Positions 1 to 8,877 of a stretch of DNA of 64,000 nt are shown here, one piece after another (the first letter of the stretch is position 1; each line of letters opens with the position of its first letter). This DNA is from Solwaraspora sp. WMMD406 (GTDB lineage Bacteria > Actinomycetota > Actinomycetes > Mycobacteriales > Micromonosporaceae), in assembly GCF_029626025.1 (NCBI RefSeq), contig NZ_JARUBF010000001.1, positions 4,278,001 through 4,342,000 of the forward strand, in the 5' to 3' direction. Position numbers and translations under genes: made by a program. The notes beneath the pieces were generated by a model. That model saw only the letters and a program-made list of their open reading frames with translations, had not been told where the DNA came from and ran no database searches.

Positions 1-2
1 TC

Positions 3-629
3 ACGGGGGCGGGCAGTGCCTTCTGCGCCGGTGCCCACCTGGACGAGATCTTCGGCGGACCGGAACGCGACGTCAACGAGACCCGCCGTGAGCTGGAGGA
101 TATCTACCGCAGCTTCCTGTCGGTACGCCAGCTGGATCTGCTGACCATCGCCGCGGTGCACGGGCCCGCCGTGGGCGCCGGGCTCAACCTGGCCTTCTGC
201 TGCGATCTGCGGATCGCTGGTCCGCAGGCTCGGTTCGGTGCCACGTTCACCCGGATGGGTCTGCACCCGGGCGGGGGCTGCACCTACTTCCTCGTCGACG
301 CGCTCGGTGCGCAGCGCGCGACGCAGATCCTGCTCGACGGCGCCATGCTCGACGCCACGCAGGCCCGTGACCTGGGCCTGGTGCTCTCCATCGCCGAGGA
401 TCCCCTCGCGGCGGCGGTGAGCGCGGCGAACCGTTACGCCGACCTCGATCCGCATCTGGTGCGGCACATCACGCAGAGCGTCCGGGTCGCGGCGTCCGCC
501 GGACTCGACGCCTCGCTGCAGTACGAGGCGTGGGCCCAGGCCGCGTCCGCCAGCGACCCGGCGGTACGGGCCGCGCTGCTGGCCGGCCGCCGCCGTGCTA
601 CCACCGCCGAGCCGGCGACGTCGAGCTGA
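3..629 (+). CDS. enoyl-CoA hydratase/isomerase family protein (5' end outside window)
   Basis: Partial gene: the frame is open from the first bases and 208 residues are visible. It carries the two oxyanion-hole segments of the crotonase fold, GSAFCAGAHLDE near the left edge and HGPAVGAGLNLAFCCDLRIA around residues 52-71, so it probably acts on an acyl-CoA thioester. The N-terminal 50-60 residues of a normal ~260-residue family member are missing. The substrate cannot be told, because crotonases include hydratases, isomerases and hydrolases. It ends 7 bp from the convergent M42 peptidase gene and is not part of the osmolyte operon. Confidence 0.9.
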   Translation, partial: TGAGSAFCAGAHLDEIFGGPERDVNETRRELEDIYRSFLSVRQLDLLTIAAVHGPAVGAGLNLAFCCDLRIAGPQARFGATFTRMGLHPGGGCTYFLVDALGAQRATQILLDGAMLDATQARDLGLVLSIAEDPLAAAVSAANRYADLDPHLVRHITQSVRVAASAGLDASLQYEAWAQAASASDPAVRAALLAGRRRATTAEPATSS

Positions 630-636
630 GCCGGCG

Positions 637-1827
637 TCACACCACTCCGATCGGGCCTTCCTGGGGGCCGGATTCCTGCGCCGGCTGCACCGCCAGGGAC
701 GGGAAATCGGCCAGGTCGCCGTCGGGTTCGGCGTCCCACTCCGGGAACACCAGGTCACTCTGCAGGTAGAGGCAGAGCAGCTGGGCCAGGTGGCGCAGCC
801 CGTCGAGGTGAGTGCGTTCGTGACCGTGGGTGGCGTCCACACCGAAGCCGAGCAGCGCCACCCGGGCGTGCGCGCCGGCCTCCACGGCGGCGGCCACATC
901 GGAACGGTAGTAGTCGAACACGTCCCGGACGAGGTCGATGTCGTGTTCGGCGGCCAGCCCGGCCAGCTTGCGGGTCAGGTGGTAGTCGAACGGTCCGACC
1001 CCGTCACCCATGGCCACCGTGGCGGCGTTCTCCCGCGACTGCTGACCCGGGGCGACGACGGCCGCGTCCACCGACACGATCTCGGCGACGTCGGGATCGA
1101 GGCCGTGGCTGGCACCGTGCCCGACCTCCTCGGTGCAGGTGATCAGCAGATGCGCGGTGACCGGCGGTTGCAGGCCCGCGTCGACCATGGCCTTGACCGC
1201 GGTCAACACGGCAGCCACCCCCGCCTTGTCGTCGAGGTGGCGGGACTTGACGAAGCCGCTGGCGGTGATGGTCGGGGCGGGCAGGATCGCCGCGAAGTCA
1301 CCGACGTCGACGCCGAGGGCGCGCAGCCCGGCGACGTCGGTGACCGGTTCGTCGACCCGCACCTCGACCTGCTCCCAGCCGACGCCCTGCAGGTCGACGT
1401 CGTCGTTGTAGCGGTGCCCGCTGGCCTTGAGCGGCAGCACCTGACCGGTGATCACCCGGTCCAGCTCGTCGGTGAAGATCCGCACGTGGGCGCCTTCGGC
1501 GAACCGGGCGCTGTGCGTACCGATGGGCTTGAGCTCCAGCCGCCCGTTCTCCTTGAGCCGCTTGACCATCCCCCCGATCGTGTCGGTGTGCACCACGATG
1601 GCCCGGTCGGCACCGGTGGTACGGGGACCGGACAGCGACGCGTTGAGGGCGCCCCGCCGGGTCACCGTGAACGGGATGCCAAGAGCGGACAGCCGTTCAC
1701 CCACGTACTGCTGGACGTGGTCGGTACGGCCGGACGGGCTGGGGATGTCCAGCAGCTCCAGCATCACCTGCCGCAGGTAGTCCAGGTCCAGTTTCAGCGG
1801 GGCGGGGGTCTTCGGATCGGCCGGCAT
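637..1827 (-). CDS. M42 family metallopeptidase of the NAGGN osmoprotectant operon
   Basis: A 396-residue co-catalytic zinc peptidase of the M42 (glucanase/aminopeptidase) type. Visible metal-site segments are VHTDTIGG, SRHLDDKAG, CTEEVGHG and the C-terminal DATHGHERTH. It is the last gene of asnO-ngg-M42, a trio known from bacteria that make N-acetylglutaminylglutamine amide. The peptidase probably trims or recycles the dipeptide, but this role is inferred from linkage. The start at MPADPKT is preferred: it lies 23 bp after the ngg stop, whereas the upstream GTG would overlap ngg and add 17 Arg-rich residues without family character. No clear Shine-Dalgarno site precedes it, which suggests coupling to ngg. 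Confidence 0.88.
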   Translation of the reverse strand: MPADPKTPAPLKLDLDYLRQVMLELLDIPSPSGRTDHVQQYVGERLSALGIPFTVTRRGALNASLSGPRTTGADRAIVVHTDTIGGMVKRLKENGRLELKPIGTHSARFAEGAHVRIFTDELDRVITGQVLPLKASGHRYNDDVDLQGVGWEQVEVRVDEPVTDVAGLRALGVDVGDFAAILPAPTITASGFVKSRHLDDKAGVAAVLTAVKAMVDAGLQPPVTAHLLITCTEEVGHGASHGLDPDVAEIVSVDAAVVAPGQQSRENAATVAMGDGVGPFDYHLTRKLAGLAAEHDIDLVRDVFDYYRSDVAAAVEAGAHARVALLGFGVDATHGHERTHLDGLRHLAQLLCLYLQSDLVFPEWDAEPDGDLADFPSLAVQPAQESGPQEGPIGVV

Positions 1828-1849
1828 GCGAAGACCGTACCGTCGCCGT

Positions 1850-3697
1850 TCACGAGCCCGCGTTCGCCCCGCCGGCACCGGCCGGACTCCACCGCCGCTG
1901 CGGCGCGCTGGTACCCGGGAACAGCAGGTCGATGAAGCGTTCCGCGGTCGGTTGCGGTTCGTGGTTGGCCAGCCCGGGTCGTTCGTTGGCCTCGATGAAC
2001 ACGTGATCGGGCTGATCCGGAGCGGTCACCAGCAGGTCGAGTCCGGTGACCGGGATGGCCAGCGCCCGGCTCGCCGCCACGCAGGCCGCGGCCAAGTCGG
2101 GGTGCAGCCGGTCGGAGACGTCGTGGATGGTGCCGCCGGTGTGCAGGTTCGCCGTCCGTCGTACGGTCAGCACCTGCCCGCTCGGCAGCACGTCGTCCAT
2201 CCCGTACCCGGCCTCGGCGATCACCTCCCGGGTGACGTCGTCGACGGGGATCGTCGACTCACCGCCGGTCGCCGCTGCCCGCCGTCGGCTCTGCCGGCGG
2301 ATCAGTTCGGTGACGGTGTGGACGCCGTCGCCGGTGACCGCCGCGGGTCGCCGTACCGCCGCCGCCACCACCTCGTGGTCGATGACCAGCACCCGCAGGT
2401 CCTCACCGTGGTGCAACTGTTCGATCAGCACCTCGGGACAGTGTCGGCGGGCCAACGCGACCGCTTCCCGCAGCGCCGCCGGGTCGCGGACACCGACGGT
2501 GATGCCGGTGCCCTGCTCGCCCCGGGCGGGTTTCACCACCACCTCGCCGATCTCGGCGAGGAACGCCTCGTCGGCGTCGTCGCCGGTGGCGGTGCGTCCC
2601 CGGGGCACGGACAGTCCGGCGTCGAGAAGTACCCGACGGGTGACCCGCTTGTCGTCGCAGCGGCTCATCGCCACCGCCGAGGTCAGTTCGGACAACGATT
2701 CGCGGGTGACGATGCTGCGCGCGCCGTTGGTCAGCCGCAGTTCTCCCCAGCCGGCGTCGATCACCTCGACCCGGATGCCCCGGCGCATCGCCTCGTCGGC
2801 GACGATCCGGGCGTACGGGTTCAGGTCGTCGTAGCCGTCGGGCAGGCTGGCCAGGAAGAGCCGCTCGTTGATCGGGTTCTTACGTTTGACGCACAGGGTC
2901 GGGGTGCGGTGGAAACCGAGTCGTTCGTAGAGCCGGATCGCGCCGTCGTTCTCGGCGAGCACGGACAGGTCGATGAAGACCCGTCCCCGGTCGGCGAGTC
3001 GGCCGGCGAGGTCGAGCAGCAACGCCTGTCCGGTGCCGGGTGGCGCGGCCAACGGGTCGACGGTCAGACACCACAGGCTGGACCCGTTGTCCGGGTCGTC
3101 GAAGACCGCGACGTGGTCGACTCCGGTGATGGTGCCGACGACCTGTCCGGTGACGGATTCGGCGACCAGGTGGACGAACCGGTCGGTCGCGGCGTTGGCG
3201 ACCAGGATGTCCACCGGCGCGGTGACCATCCCGTTGTGGGCGTAGATCCGGTTGACGGCGTCGGCGTCGGCGTCGTCGCGCAACGGACGGATCCGCAGCC
3301 CGGGCTCGGTCTGCTGGGGTGGGTCGACCGTGGACAGGTCCAGCCGGAACGTCAGTGACGGGTCGATGAACAACTCGTCGGGCAGCCGCGACACCAGCAC
3401 GTGTGGATCAGGTAGGTAGATGCAGATGTCGCGGGATCCGGCGGCTTCCGAGCGCAGCACGTCGGCCACGTCCGAGGGGTCGGTGAACGTCTGGCCGAAG
3501 ACCAGCCGACCCCAACCGCATTCGAGCACCACGTCGGCGCTGTCGGTCCGGGTCGAGGACGTTTCGCTGTCACCGTTACCGTCGCCGCTGGTCGCGGCTC
3601 CGGCGACGATCGGATCGCCACCTGGTCCGATGCGTTCTCGTCGCAGTGGCGGCGTGGTCGGTGGGCGGTGGGTGTCCGTGTCGTCAGTCGATGCCAT
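1850..3697 (-). CDS. ngg: N-acetylglutaminylglutamine synthetase (GNAT plus ATP-grasp fusion)
   Basis: A 615-residue two-domain enzyme. Roughly residues 125-285 form a GNAT acetyltransferase (VGTITGVDHVAVF, then DPLAAPPGTGQALLL as the acetyl-CoA loop). Residues ~300-600 form an ATP-grasp ligase resembling cyanophycin synthetase (VVVKPARGEQGTGITVGV glycine loop, EQLHHGEDLRVLVI, and FIEANERPGLANHE at the C-terminus). This matches the known NAGGN enzyme, which acetylates glutamine and joins a second glutamine. The first ~60 residues are low-complexity and acidic/Ser-rich. The start codon lies inside the last 14 bp of asnO, so the two are translationally coupled. Activity is inferred from architecture and operon. 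Confidence 0.92.
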   Translation of the reverse strand: MASTDDTDTHRPPTTPPLRRERIGPGGDPIVAGAATSGDGNGDSETSSTRTDSADVVLECGWGRLVFGQTFTDPSDVADVLRSEAAGSRDICIYLPDPHVLVSRLPDELFIDPSLTFRLDLSTVDPPQQTEPGLRIRPLRDDADADAVNRIYAHNGMVTAPVDILVANAATDRFVHLVAESVTGQVVGTITGVDHVAVFDDPDNGSSLWCLTVDPLAAPPGTGQALLLDLAGRLADRGRVFIDLSVLAENDGAIRLYERLGFHRTPTLCVKRKNPINERLFLASLPDGYDDLNPYARIVADEAMRRGIRVEVIDAGWGELRLTNGARSIVTRESLSELTSAVAMSRCDDKRVTRRVLLDAGLSVPRGRTATGDDADEAFLAEIGEVVVKPARGEQGTGITVGVRDPAALREAVALARRHCPEVLIEQLHHGEDLRVLVIDHEVVAAAVRRPAAVTGDGVHTVTELIRRQSRRRAAATGGESTIPVDDVTREVIAEAGYGMDDVLPSGQVLTVRRTANLHTGGTIHDVSDRLHPDLAAACVAASRALAIPVTGLDLLVTAPDQPDHVFIEANERPGLANHEPQPTAERFIDLLFPGTSAPQRRWSPAGAGGANAGS

Positions 3698-5468
3698 GAC
3701 TCTGCAGCCACATCTCCAGCAGTCCCAGTTGCCACAGCTTGTTGCCGCCGAGCGGGGTGAGTTCGGCGTTCGGTTCCCGCAGCAGGGTGTCGACGTATCC
3801 GTCGCGGAACAGCCCGCGTCGGCGGGCCGACGGCGCGTGCAGGGCGTCGCGGACCCGGTCGAGCAGTTTCCCTTCGAGGTGGGTCAGGCCGGGCACGGGG
3901 AAGTAGCCCTTCGGCCGGTCGATGACCTCCCACGGCAGTACCCGGCGGCCGATCTCCTTGAGGACTCCCTTGCCGCCCTGCGCCAGTTTGAGCTCGGGCG
4001 GGCAGGTCGCGGCGAGTTCCACGAACTCGTGGTCGAGGAACGGGACACGTGCCTCCAGGCCGTGGGCCATGGTCATGTTGTCGACGCGTTTGACCGGATC
4101 GTCGACCAGCATGACGTTGGTGTCGATCCGTAGCCCGGCGTCGACGGCGTCCTGCGCGCCGGGTCGGGCCAGGTGCGCGGCGACGAAGTCCCGAGCCGGG
4201 TCACCGGCGGGCAGGTGCTCGGGGCTGAGGACCTGGGCCAGACCGGCGGCGTCGCGGTCGAAGAACGCCGCCGCGTAGGTGTCCAGCGCCTGGTCGCGGC
4301 CGACTTGGGCGAGCGGCGGATACCAGTGGTAGCCGCCGAGGATCTCGTCCGCGCCCTGGCCGGACTGCACCACCTTGACGTGCTCGGCGACGACCTGACT
4401 GAGCAGGTAGAAGGCGACGCAGTCGTGGCTGACCATCGGTTCGCTCATGGCGGCGACCGCGGCTTCCAGCGGCGGCACGAGGTCGCCGGCGGCGACCTTG
4501 ATCTGGTGGTGGTCGGTGTCGAACCGCCGCGCCACGAGGTCGGAGTAGACGAATTCGTCGCCCTGGCGGCCGCCGACGGCGTCGAAGCCGATGGAGAACG
4601 TCGCCAGCCCGCGTTGACCCTCGTTGGCCAGCAGGGCGACCACCAGGCTGGAGTCGAGCCCGCCGGAGAGCAGCACGCCGACCGGTACGTCGGCGACCAT
4701 CCGTCGCCGTACGGCGGTGGTCAACGATTCGAGTAGCGCGTCCTGCCAGTCCTGTTCGGACCAGTCGGCGCGGGCGGGGTCGCGGACGAAGGGCGGATCC
4801 CAGTACACGCGCTCGTCGACCGATCCGTCCGGTTGGTACACCCGTACGGTCGCCGGGGGCAGTTTGCGGACACCGTTCAGGATGGTCCGGGGTGCCGGTA
4901 CGACGCTGTGGAAACCCAGGTAGTGCGCGAGCGCCACCTGGTCGATGCTGGTGTCCACGCCGCCGCCGGCCAGCAGCGCCGGCAGGGTGCTCGCGAAGCG
5001 CACCACACCGGGCACTTCGGCGAGGTAGAGCGGTTTGATGCCGAGTCGGTCGCGGGCCAGGACGAGGCGGCCGCTGTCGCGCTCGCTGATCGCGACGGCG
5101 AACATGCCGACGAGGTGATCGACGAAGTCGGTGCCCCATTGGGCGTACGCCTTGACGACGACCTCGCTGTCGCCCTGGGAGAAGAACCGGTGTCCGTACG
5201 TCTGGAGTTCGTCACGCAACTGTCGGTAGTTGTAGATGCAGCCGTTGAAGACCGCGCTCAGACCGGCCGCCGAATCGACGATCGGCTGGTTGCTCGCGGC
5301 CGACAGGTCGATGATCTTGAGTCGTCGGTGGCCGAACGCCACATTGCCGTGTGACCAGGAGCCGCCGTCGTCGGGTCCGCGGTCACTCATCGTCGCCGCC
5401 ATCCGTTCCACCGCGCCGATGTCGGCGCGGGAACCGTCGCGGCGTAGCTCTCCCGCAAGTCCGCACAT
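3684..5468 (-). CDS. asnO: N-acetylglutaminylglutamine amidotransferase (asparagine synthetase-like)
   Basis: A 594-residue class II glutamine amidotransferase fused to an asparagine synthetase domain. It begins MCGLAGE, giving the catalytic Cys2 after Met removal, followed by RGPDDGGSW, the FNGCIYNYRQLR glutamine-binding strand and GDSEVVVKAY. The synthetase half has the PP-loop LLSGGLDSSLV near residue 270 and an ATP-binding SIGFDAVGGRQGDEF segment. In this operon it converts the terminal carboxylate of N-acetylglutaminylglutamine to the amide. It is the first gene of the operon, and the region upstream (5469-5821) holds a nested dyad that could serve osmotic control. Confidence 0.92.
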   Translation of the reverse strand: MCGLAGELRRDGSRADIGAVERMAATMSDRGPDDGGSWSHGNVAFGHRRLKIIDLSAASNQPIVDSAAGLSAVFNGCIYNYRQLRDELQTYGHRFFSQGDSEVVVKAYAQWGTDFVDHLVGMFAVAISERDSGRLVLARDRLGIKPLYLAEVPGVVRFASTLPALLAGGGVDTSIDQVALAHYLGFHSVVPAPRTILNGVRKLPPATVRVYQPDGSVDERVYWDPPFVRDPARADWSEQDWQDALLESLTTAVRRRMVADVPVGVLLSGGLDSSLVVALLANEGQRGLATFSIGFDAVGGRQGDEFVYSDLVARRFDTDHHQIKVAAGDLVPPLEAAVAAMSEPMVSHDCVAFYLLSQVVAEHVKVVQSGQGADEILGGYHWYPPLAQVGRDQALDTYAAAFFDRDAAGLAQVLSPEHLPAGDPARDFVAAHLARPGAQDAVDAGLRIDTNVMLVDDPVKRVDNMTMAHGLEARVPFLDHEFVELAATCPPELKLAQGGKGVLKEIGRRVLPWEVIDRPKGYFPVPGLTHLEGKLLDRVRDALHAPSARRRGLFRDGYVDTLLREPNAELTPLGGNKLWQLGLLEMWLQSHGID

Positions 5469-5821
5469 GCGTACCCATCCTGCCAGACCAGGCCGGATTC
5501 GCCCAGTTGACGGCTGGGCGGCCCGGCCCGGCGGGCCCTCGACCGCCGCGCCGCGATGGTGTCTCGGCCGGCGTGTCCGACCGGCGTCCGCTGGGCGGAA
5601 CGGCGGTCCGCGACGGGTCGTCGATCTCGTACGCTGGCCGGCGGATCATGGCAGCTGGTTGATCAATCAGTTGGTTGGATCCGCCGCCGCCCCGGCGTTA
5701 CGCCGGTTATCCGACATCGGGTACGGTTTCGGAGCTTTCATCAGTGGATGGTGGAGAACCGACCACTGTCCGGCGTGGGTACCCGCCTCGCGGCGGGAGG
5801 TCGACCGAGGAGGGCACCGGT
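5469..5821. promoter_or_regulatory. divergent intergenic region with nested inverted repeats
   Basis: 353 bp between the NAGGN operon (leftward) and a rightward hypothetical gene, with no convincing gene. At 5640-5685 an outer inverted repeat, GGCGGATC and GATCCGCC, encloses a near-perfect 16-bp palindrome CTGGTTGATCAATCAG at 5655-5670 (one mismatch between the half sites). The AT-rich centre stands out from the GC-rich surroundings. An operator for one or both divergent genes is a reasonable guess; no regulator is identified. Confidence 0.4.
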
Positions 5822-6376
5822 GTGCTGACCACGCTTGAGGGCTACCACTTGCGAGCCTCGGTCCTCGGCCACTCCTGGTTCACCCGACACCTGGAACGCA
5901 AGGGCGCCGGCCGGGATCCGGCCGCCCTGTTCGGCGTGGTCGAAGGCGCGTACGTCACCGTACTGGACCAGTTGGCCCGCAGCGACTTCCAGCTCGGCAC
6001 GGAGCTGCGGTGCTTCGCGGGCGCGGCGGCCCGGCTCACCTCGGCCGGTCGGGACCCGGTGACCAGCGACGAGGTCGTCCGGATCGTCCGGTACGGCTTC
6101 GGCGAGCCCGTCGGGGTGGCCGACATCGAGGCCCGCCGGGCCGTACCGGTACGCCGAGCGGTCGTCGGCACGGCGGTACGGCGGTTGCGGTTGTCGTTGC
6201 ACGACGTGGACAACCTGCTGCGGCGGGCGGAGAACCTGGCCGCCCAGTGGGGGTTCGCCGCGACCAGCTACCACCCGGGCCTGATCACCGTGGCCTACCT
6301 TCGGGTGGTGGAGGCCCGGTGGTCGGCCCGGCAGTCGCGACGCAGCCGGCACACCGAGTTGGGACAGGTGCTGTGA
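5822..6376 (+). CDS. hypothetical protein
   Basis: A 184-residue soluble protein that I do not recognise. The GTG start is chosen because GAGGAGGGCACCG precedes it with good spacing. The frame stays open upstream, but that extension is Pro/Arg-rich and not protein-like. The sequence is Arg-rich, looks mostly alpha-helical, and has no signal peptide or membrane segment. It stands alone between the divergent NAGGN promoter region and a convergent STAS-domain gene whose end is 27 bp away. The neighbouring anti-sigma antagonist hints at a regulatory setting only. Confidence 0.7.
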   Translation: MLTTLEGYHLRASVLGHSWFTRHLERKGAGRDPAALFGVVEGAYVTVLDQLARSDFQLGTELRCFAGAAARLTSAGRDPVTSDEVVRIVRYGFGEPVGVADIEARRAVPVRRAVVGTAVRRLRLSLHDVDNLLRRAENLAAQWGFAATSYHPGLITVAYLRVVEARWSARQSRRSRHTELGQVL

Positions 6377-6403
6377 TCGCCCGGCGCGGCCCGGTACCGG
6401 CGG

Positions 6404-6745
6404 TCAGCGGGGGACGGGTTCGTCGGCCCGCGCCGCCGGGAAACCGAAGAGCCCCAGCAGCCCGGTGGCCCACAACTGCCGCCGCGCGAAAGGGCTGAGG
6501 TTTTCCAGGTCGAGCCGGCTCCCACTGACGGTGGCCGCCTGATGGCAGGCGACCAGGCTGCCGATTCCGGTCGAATCGATGAAGGTGACCAGCCGTAGAT
6601 CGAGCACGATCCGGGCCGGCGACGACCGGGCCAGCAAGGCGGTGACGGCGTCGCGGACCTCGCCGGCGGTGGCGAGGTCGAGTTCGCCGTGCAGGGCCAG
6701 CCGGACCGTCGGTCCCTGGTCGCTGCGGGTGATCAGAAAATCCAC
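6404..6745 (-). CDS. STAS-domain anti-sigma factor antagonist
   Basis: A 113-residue single STAS domain like SpoIIAA/RsbV/BldG. The key loop is FIDSTGIGSL around residues 54-63, whose Ser is the residue phosphorylated by the partner anti-sigma kinase in this family. The LALHGELDLATAGEVR strand-helix start is also typical. No kinase or sigma gene is adjacent, so the partner is elsewhere. A GGAGG site lies 11 bp before the ATG. A 6-bp-arm dyad (GCGGAT / ATCCGC, 6803-6818) sits about 58 bp upstream. The frameshifted PP2C phosphatase at 52.6 kb belongs to the same kind of partner-switching network, but linkage is not shown. Confidence 0.88.
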   Translation of the reverse strand: MDFLITRSDQGPTVRLALHGELDLATAGEVRDAVTALLARSSPARIVLDLRLVTFIDSTGIGSLVACHQAATVSGSRLDLENLSPFARRQLWATGLLGLFGFPAARADEPVPR

Positions 6746-7143
6746 GTCGAAGCCTCCGGTCGGATGGCGACGGGTACGGGAGGAGATGGAGCGTCAGTCC
6801 ACGCGGATCGATATCCGCTGCTGTGGGCGGTGTGTGAGGCGTCACATTACGGTATGTCCACTCGATGTACCAGCCCCGTTTCGGACTGTGCGGACAACCG
6901 TTCCGATCACCCTGAGCGATCCGATCGCCACGGATCCGTCGGTGGTTCGGCGGCGGGGCCGGCCTCGTCGGATTCCCGCCGCCGGTGGACGACCTCCGTC
7001 GGGCGCGACTGCCCGGTGGACGTCGGCTCGGCCGACGTCCACCGGCGTCTCGTCGCGGTCCGGCTGATCGACTCAGCACGGCCGTGCGGTCTCGTCGTCG
7101 TCCGGGCCCGCTCCGGCGTCCCGCGTCGACGCGGGACGCCGCG
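6746..7143. other. 398-bp intergenic region with a dyad
   Basis: No supported gene. The part next to the STAS gene should hold its promoter and contains the dyad GCGGAT-CGAT-ATCCGC at 6803-6818. The rest follows the 3' end of the DUF4142 gene. Short open frames here lack start context and look like background of the high GC content. Confidence 0.45.
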
Positions 7144-7818
7144 TCAGCTCTGCGCCGGCAGCGGGGTCTGCGGGCTGGAAGTCGGCGCGGGAACGGTCGG
7201 ACTGACCGGCGGGGCCGGCGTCGCGCTGCCGGGCGCGGTCGGTGTCCCGGTGCCCGGCGCGGTCGGGCTCACCCCGGGACTCGGCGACGTGGGCAGCCCC
7301 AGCTGCGCGGCCAGGTTCTGCAGCGCGGTGTAGAGCTCGTTGAGCACCGGCGCCGCCTCCTGGGCCAGGTTCGTGACCCGTTCGTCCGAACCCTGGGCGA
7401 TCTCGGCGTTGTTCAGCTCGATGACCTGCGCGTAGCCGAGGAGTTGGCTCTCCACGAAGGCGGCGTCGAACTCGCCACCCTCCAGCCCGTCGAGTTGACC
7501 GACGAGGTCCTGCTGCTGCTGGGTCGGGTCGGCCGGCAGGTCGACGTTCACTTCACCGGCGACCCGGTTCACCTCTTCATCCAGTTGGGTATGGTTTGTC
7601 ACCATGTCCGCCCCCACGTCCCGTACGCCTTGCGCGGCGTCGGGAGTGTCCTGCGCCAACTGGCCGATCTGGATCGCGCCGAGGTTGACCTGGTGGATCG
7701 CCTGCAGATACTGCGTGTCCTGCTCGGACGGCGCTGCGGCGTGAGCGGCCGCGGGTAGCAGCGCGACCGCTGCCATCGCGGCCAGCACACCCAGCCGGGT
7801 GGTTGCGGACCTTTTCAT
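7144..7818 (-). CDS. secreted DUF4142-family protein
   Basis: A 224-residue exported protein. Residues 1-27 are a signal peptide (MKRSATTRL, a hydrophobic Ala/Val stretch, cleavage near AAHA-AAP). Residues ~30-165 form the helical DUF4142 (ferritin-like) domain with its duplicated pattern (DTQYLQAIHQVNLGAIQIGQ, FVESQLLGYAQVIELNNAEI). The last ~55 residues are a Pro/Thr/Ser-rich tail, possibly a wall-spanning linker. The start is fixed by GAGGGGG just upstream of the ATG. Function of the family is not established. The frame runs far upstream by chance because of composition. Confidence 0.87.
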   Translation of the reverse strand: MKRSATTRLGVLAAMAAVALLPAAAHAAAPSEQDTQYLQAIHQVNLGAIQIGQLAQDTPDAAQGVRDVGADMVTNHTQLDEEVNRVAGEVNVDLPADPTQQQQDLVGQLDGLEGGEFDAAFVESQLLGYAQVIELNNAEIAQGSDERVTNLAQEAAPVLNELYTALQNLAAQLGLPTSPSPGVSPTAPGTGTPTAPGSATPAPPVSPTVPAPTSSPQTPLPAQS

Positions 7819-8047
7819 GTTTCCCCCTCGGGTTGACTCGTCGGGGCACCGAGGTACCCGGGGCCGCTGGCGGCATGCGGGCCGATCCGGGTGAGCCGCC
7901 GATGGTCGTCCCGGGTGAGCGGGGCCGGGGAACAGAGCTAGTCCTCGGCCCGCTGGTCCGATTCGCGGCCGCCGTCCGGTGTGGCGGCACCGGCCACGGG
8001 TACCCCGATGCGGACAGCGCCCCACGCGAACCGACCGGGAGGCCGCC

Positions 8048-8260
8048 GTGACCAACATCCAGCAACCCGAGATGCGCCGCAGCGGACAGAATCCGCTGGT
8101 GCAGGAGAGCAAGGGACCGGACGGTGCCGCACGTCGACCGGGCCGACGGGGGCACCGGGGTCGGTCCGTACCAGCCGGGCAGACGTCGCCGTACGGGCCG
8201 CGAGGCGACGTCGCGGCCGACGACAGCGTGGAATCCGGCGACGACTCCGACACCCGCTGA
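8048..8260 (+). CDS. small conserved-type hypothetical protein
   Basis: A 70-residue polar protein starting VTNIQQPEMRRSGQNPLVQESKGPDG and rich in Arg, Gly and Asp, probably disordered. It looks like a small actinobacterial family with a basic centre and an acidic end (VAADDSVESGDDSDTR). It ends 23 bp before the next gene, so the two may be co-transcribed. I cannot assign a function. The coding call rests on the protein-like N-terminus and reasonable start position and is moderate. Confidence 0.5.
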   Translation: MTNIQQPEMRRSGQNPLVQESKGPDGAARRPGRRGHRGRSVPAGQTSPYGPRGDVAADDSVESGDDSDTR

Positions 8261-8283
8261 GTGGGTCGTGCCGGGCGGGCCAG

Positions 8284-8787
8284 ATGCAGACCTTCCTGCC
8301 GTACCCCGATTTCGCCGCCAGCGCCGCCGTTCTCGACCCGTTGCGCCTGGGCAAGCAGCGGGTCGAGGCGTTGCAGGTGCTGCGCGGGTTGACCGTGCCC
8401 GGGTACGGCTGGCGGCATCATCCCGCCGTACGGATGTGGAGCGGCTACGAAGAGGCACTGGTCTGTTACGGTCTGGAGGTGTGCGGTCGATGGACACGTG
8501 CCGGCCGGGCGGACACCGTCGCCGCGTCCCTGCGCCGTGAACTGACCGCGACGCGCGGCGTCGAGCGGGTGCGACGCCAGGCCGACCTGGCCGGCGGGGA
8601 CGCGTTGCCGCCGTGGCTGGGCCGGGCTGATCTGCACCTGAGTCACCGCAGCGCCCTGCTGCACAAGGATCCCGCCTTCTACCGCCCGCTCTTCGGCGAT
8701 CTGCCGGCGGTGCCGTACGTGTGGCCGGCCGCGCCGCCCGCCGCGCCCCGGGTCGGCCCCGGCCGGCCGGCGGAAGAAATATCGTGA
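8284..8787 (+). CDS. MSMEG_6728-type conserved protein
   Basis: A 167-residue protein opening MQTFLPYPDFAASAAVLDPLRLGKQRVE, the signature of a widespread family related to pyrimidine-dimer DNA glycosylase-like proteins (MSMEG_6728 type). Conserved features include HHPAVRMWSGYEEAL and LHLSHRSALLHKDPAFY. Biochemical function is unproven. It follows the small hypothetical gene by 23 bp and has a GGGCGGG segment as a weak ribosome site. The C-terminal tail is Pro/Ala-rich. Confidence 0.82.
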   Translation: MQTFLPYPDFAASAAVLDPLRLGKQRVEALQVLRGLTVPGYGWRHHPAVRMWSGYEEALVCYGLEVCGRWTRAGRADTVAASLRRELTATRGVERVRRQADLAGGDALPPWLGRADLHLSHRSALLHKDPAFYRPLFGDLPAVPYVWPAAPPAAPRVGPGRPAEEIS

Positions 8788-8877
8788 TCAGATTGAACCG
8801 TTCGGCCCCTGCCCGCCGAACCACCTATCGGTGAATCAGGTTCGGCGGCTGCCGCCGCGCTACGGGAGGGCGACGCG

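Noticed and set aside
595-1935. Long + strand open frame opposite the M42 gene
   Set aside because: Antisense shadow of a well-supported metallopeptidase; Gly/Asp/Arg-rich with no domain features.
7819-8664. N-terminal extension of the DUF4142 protein
   Set aside because: A signal peptide begins at 7818 with a clear ribosome site; the upstream part is antisense to other genes.
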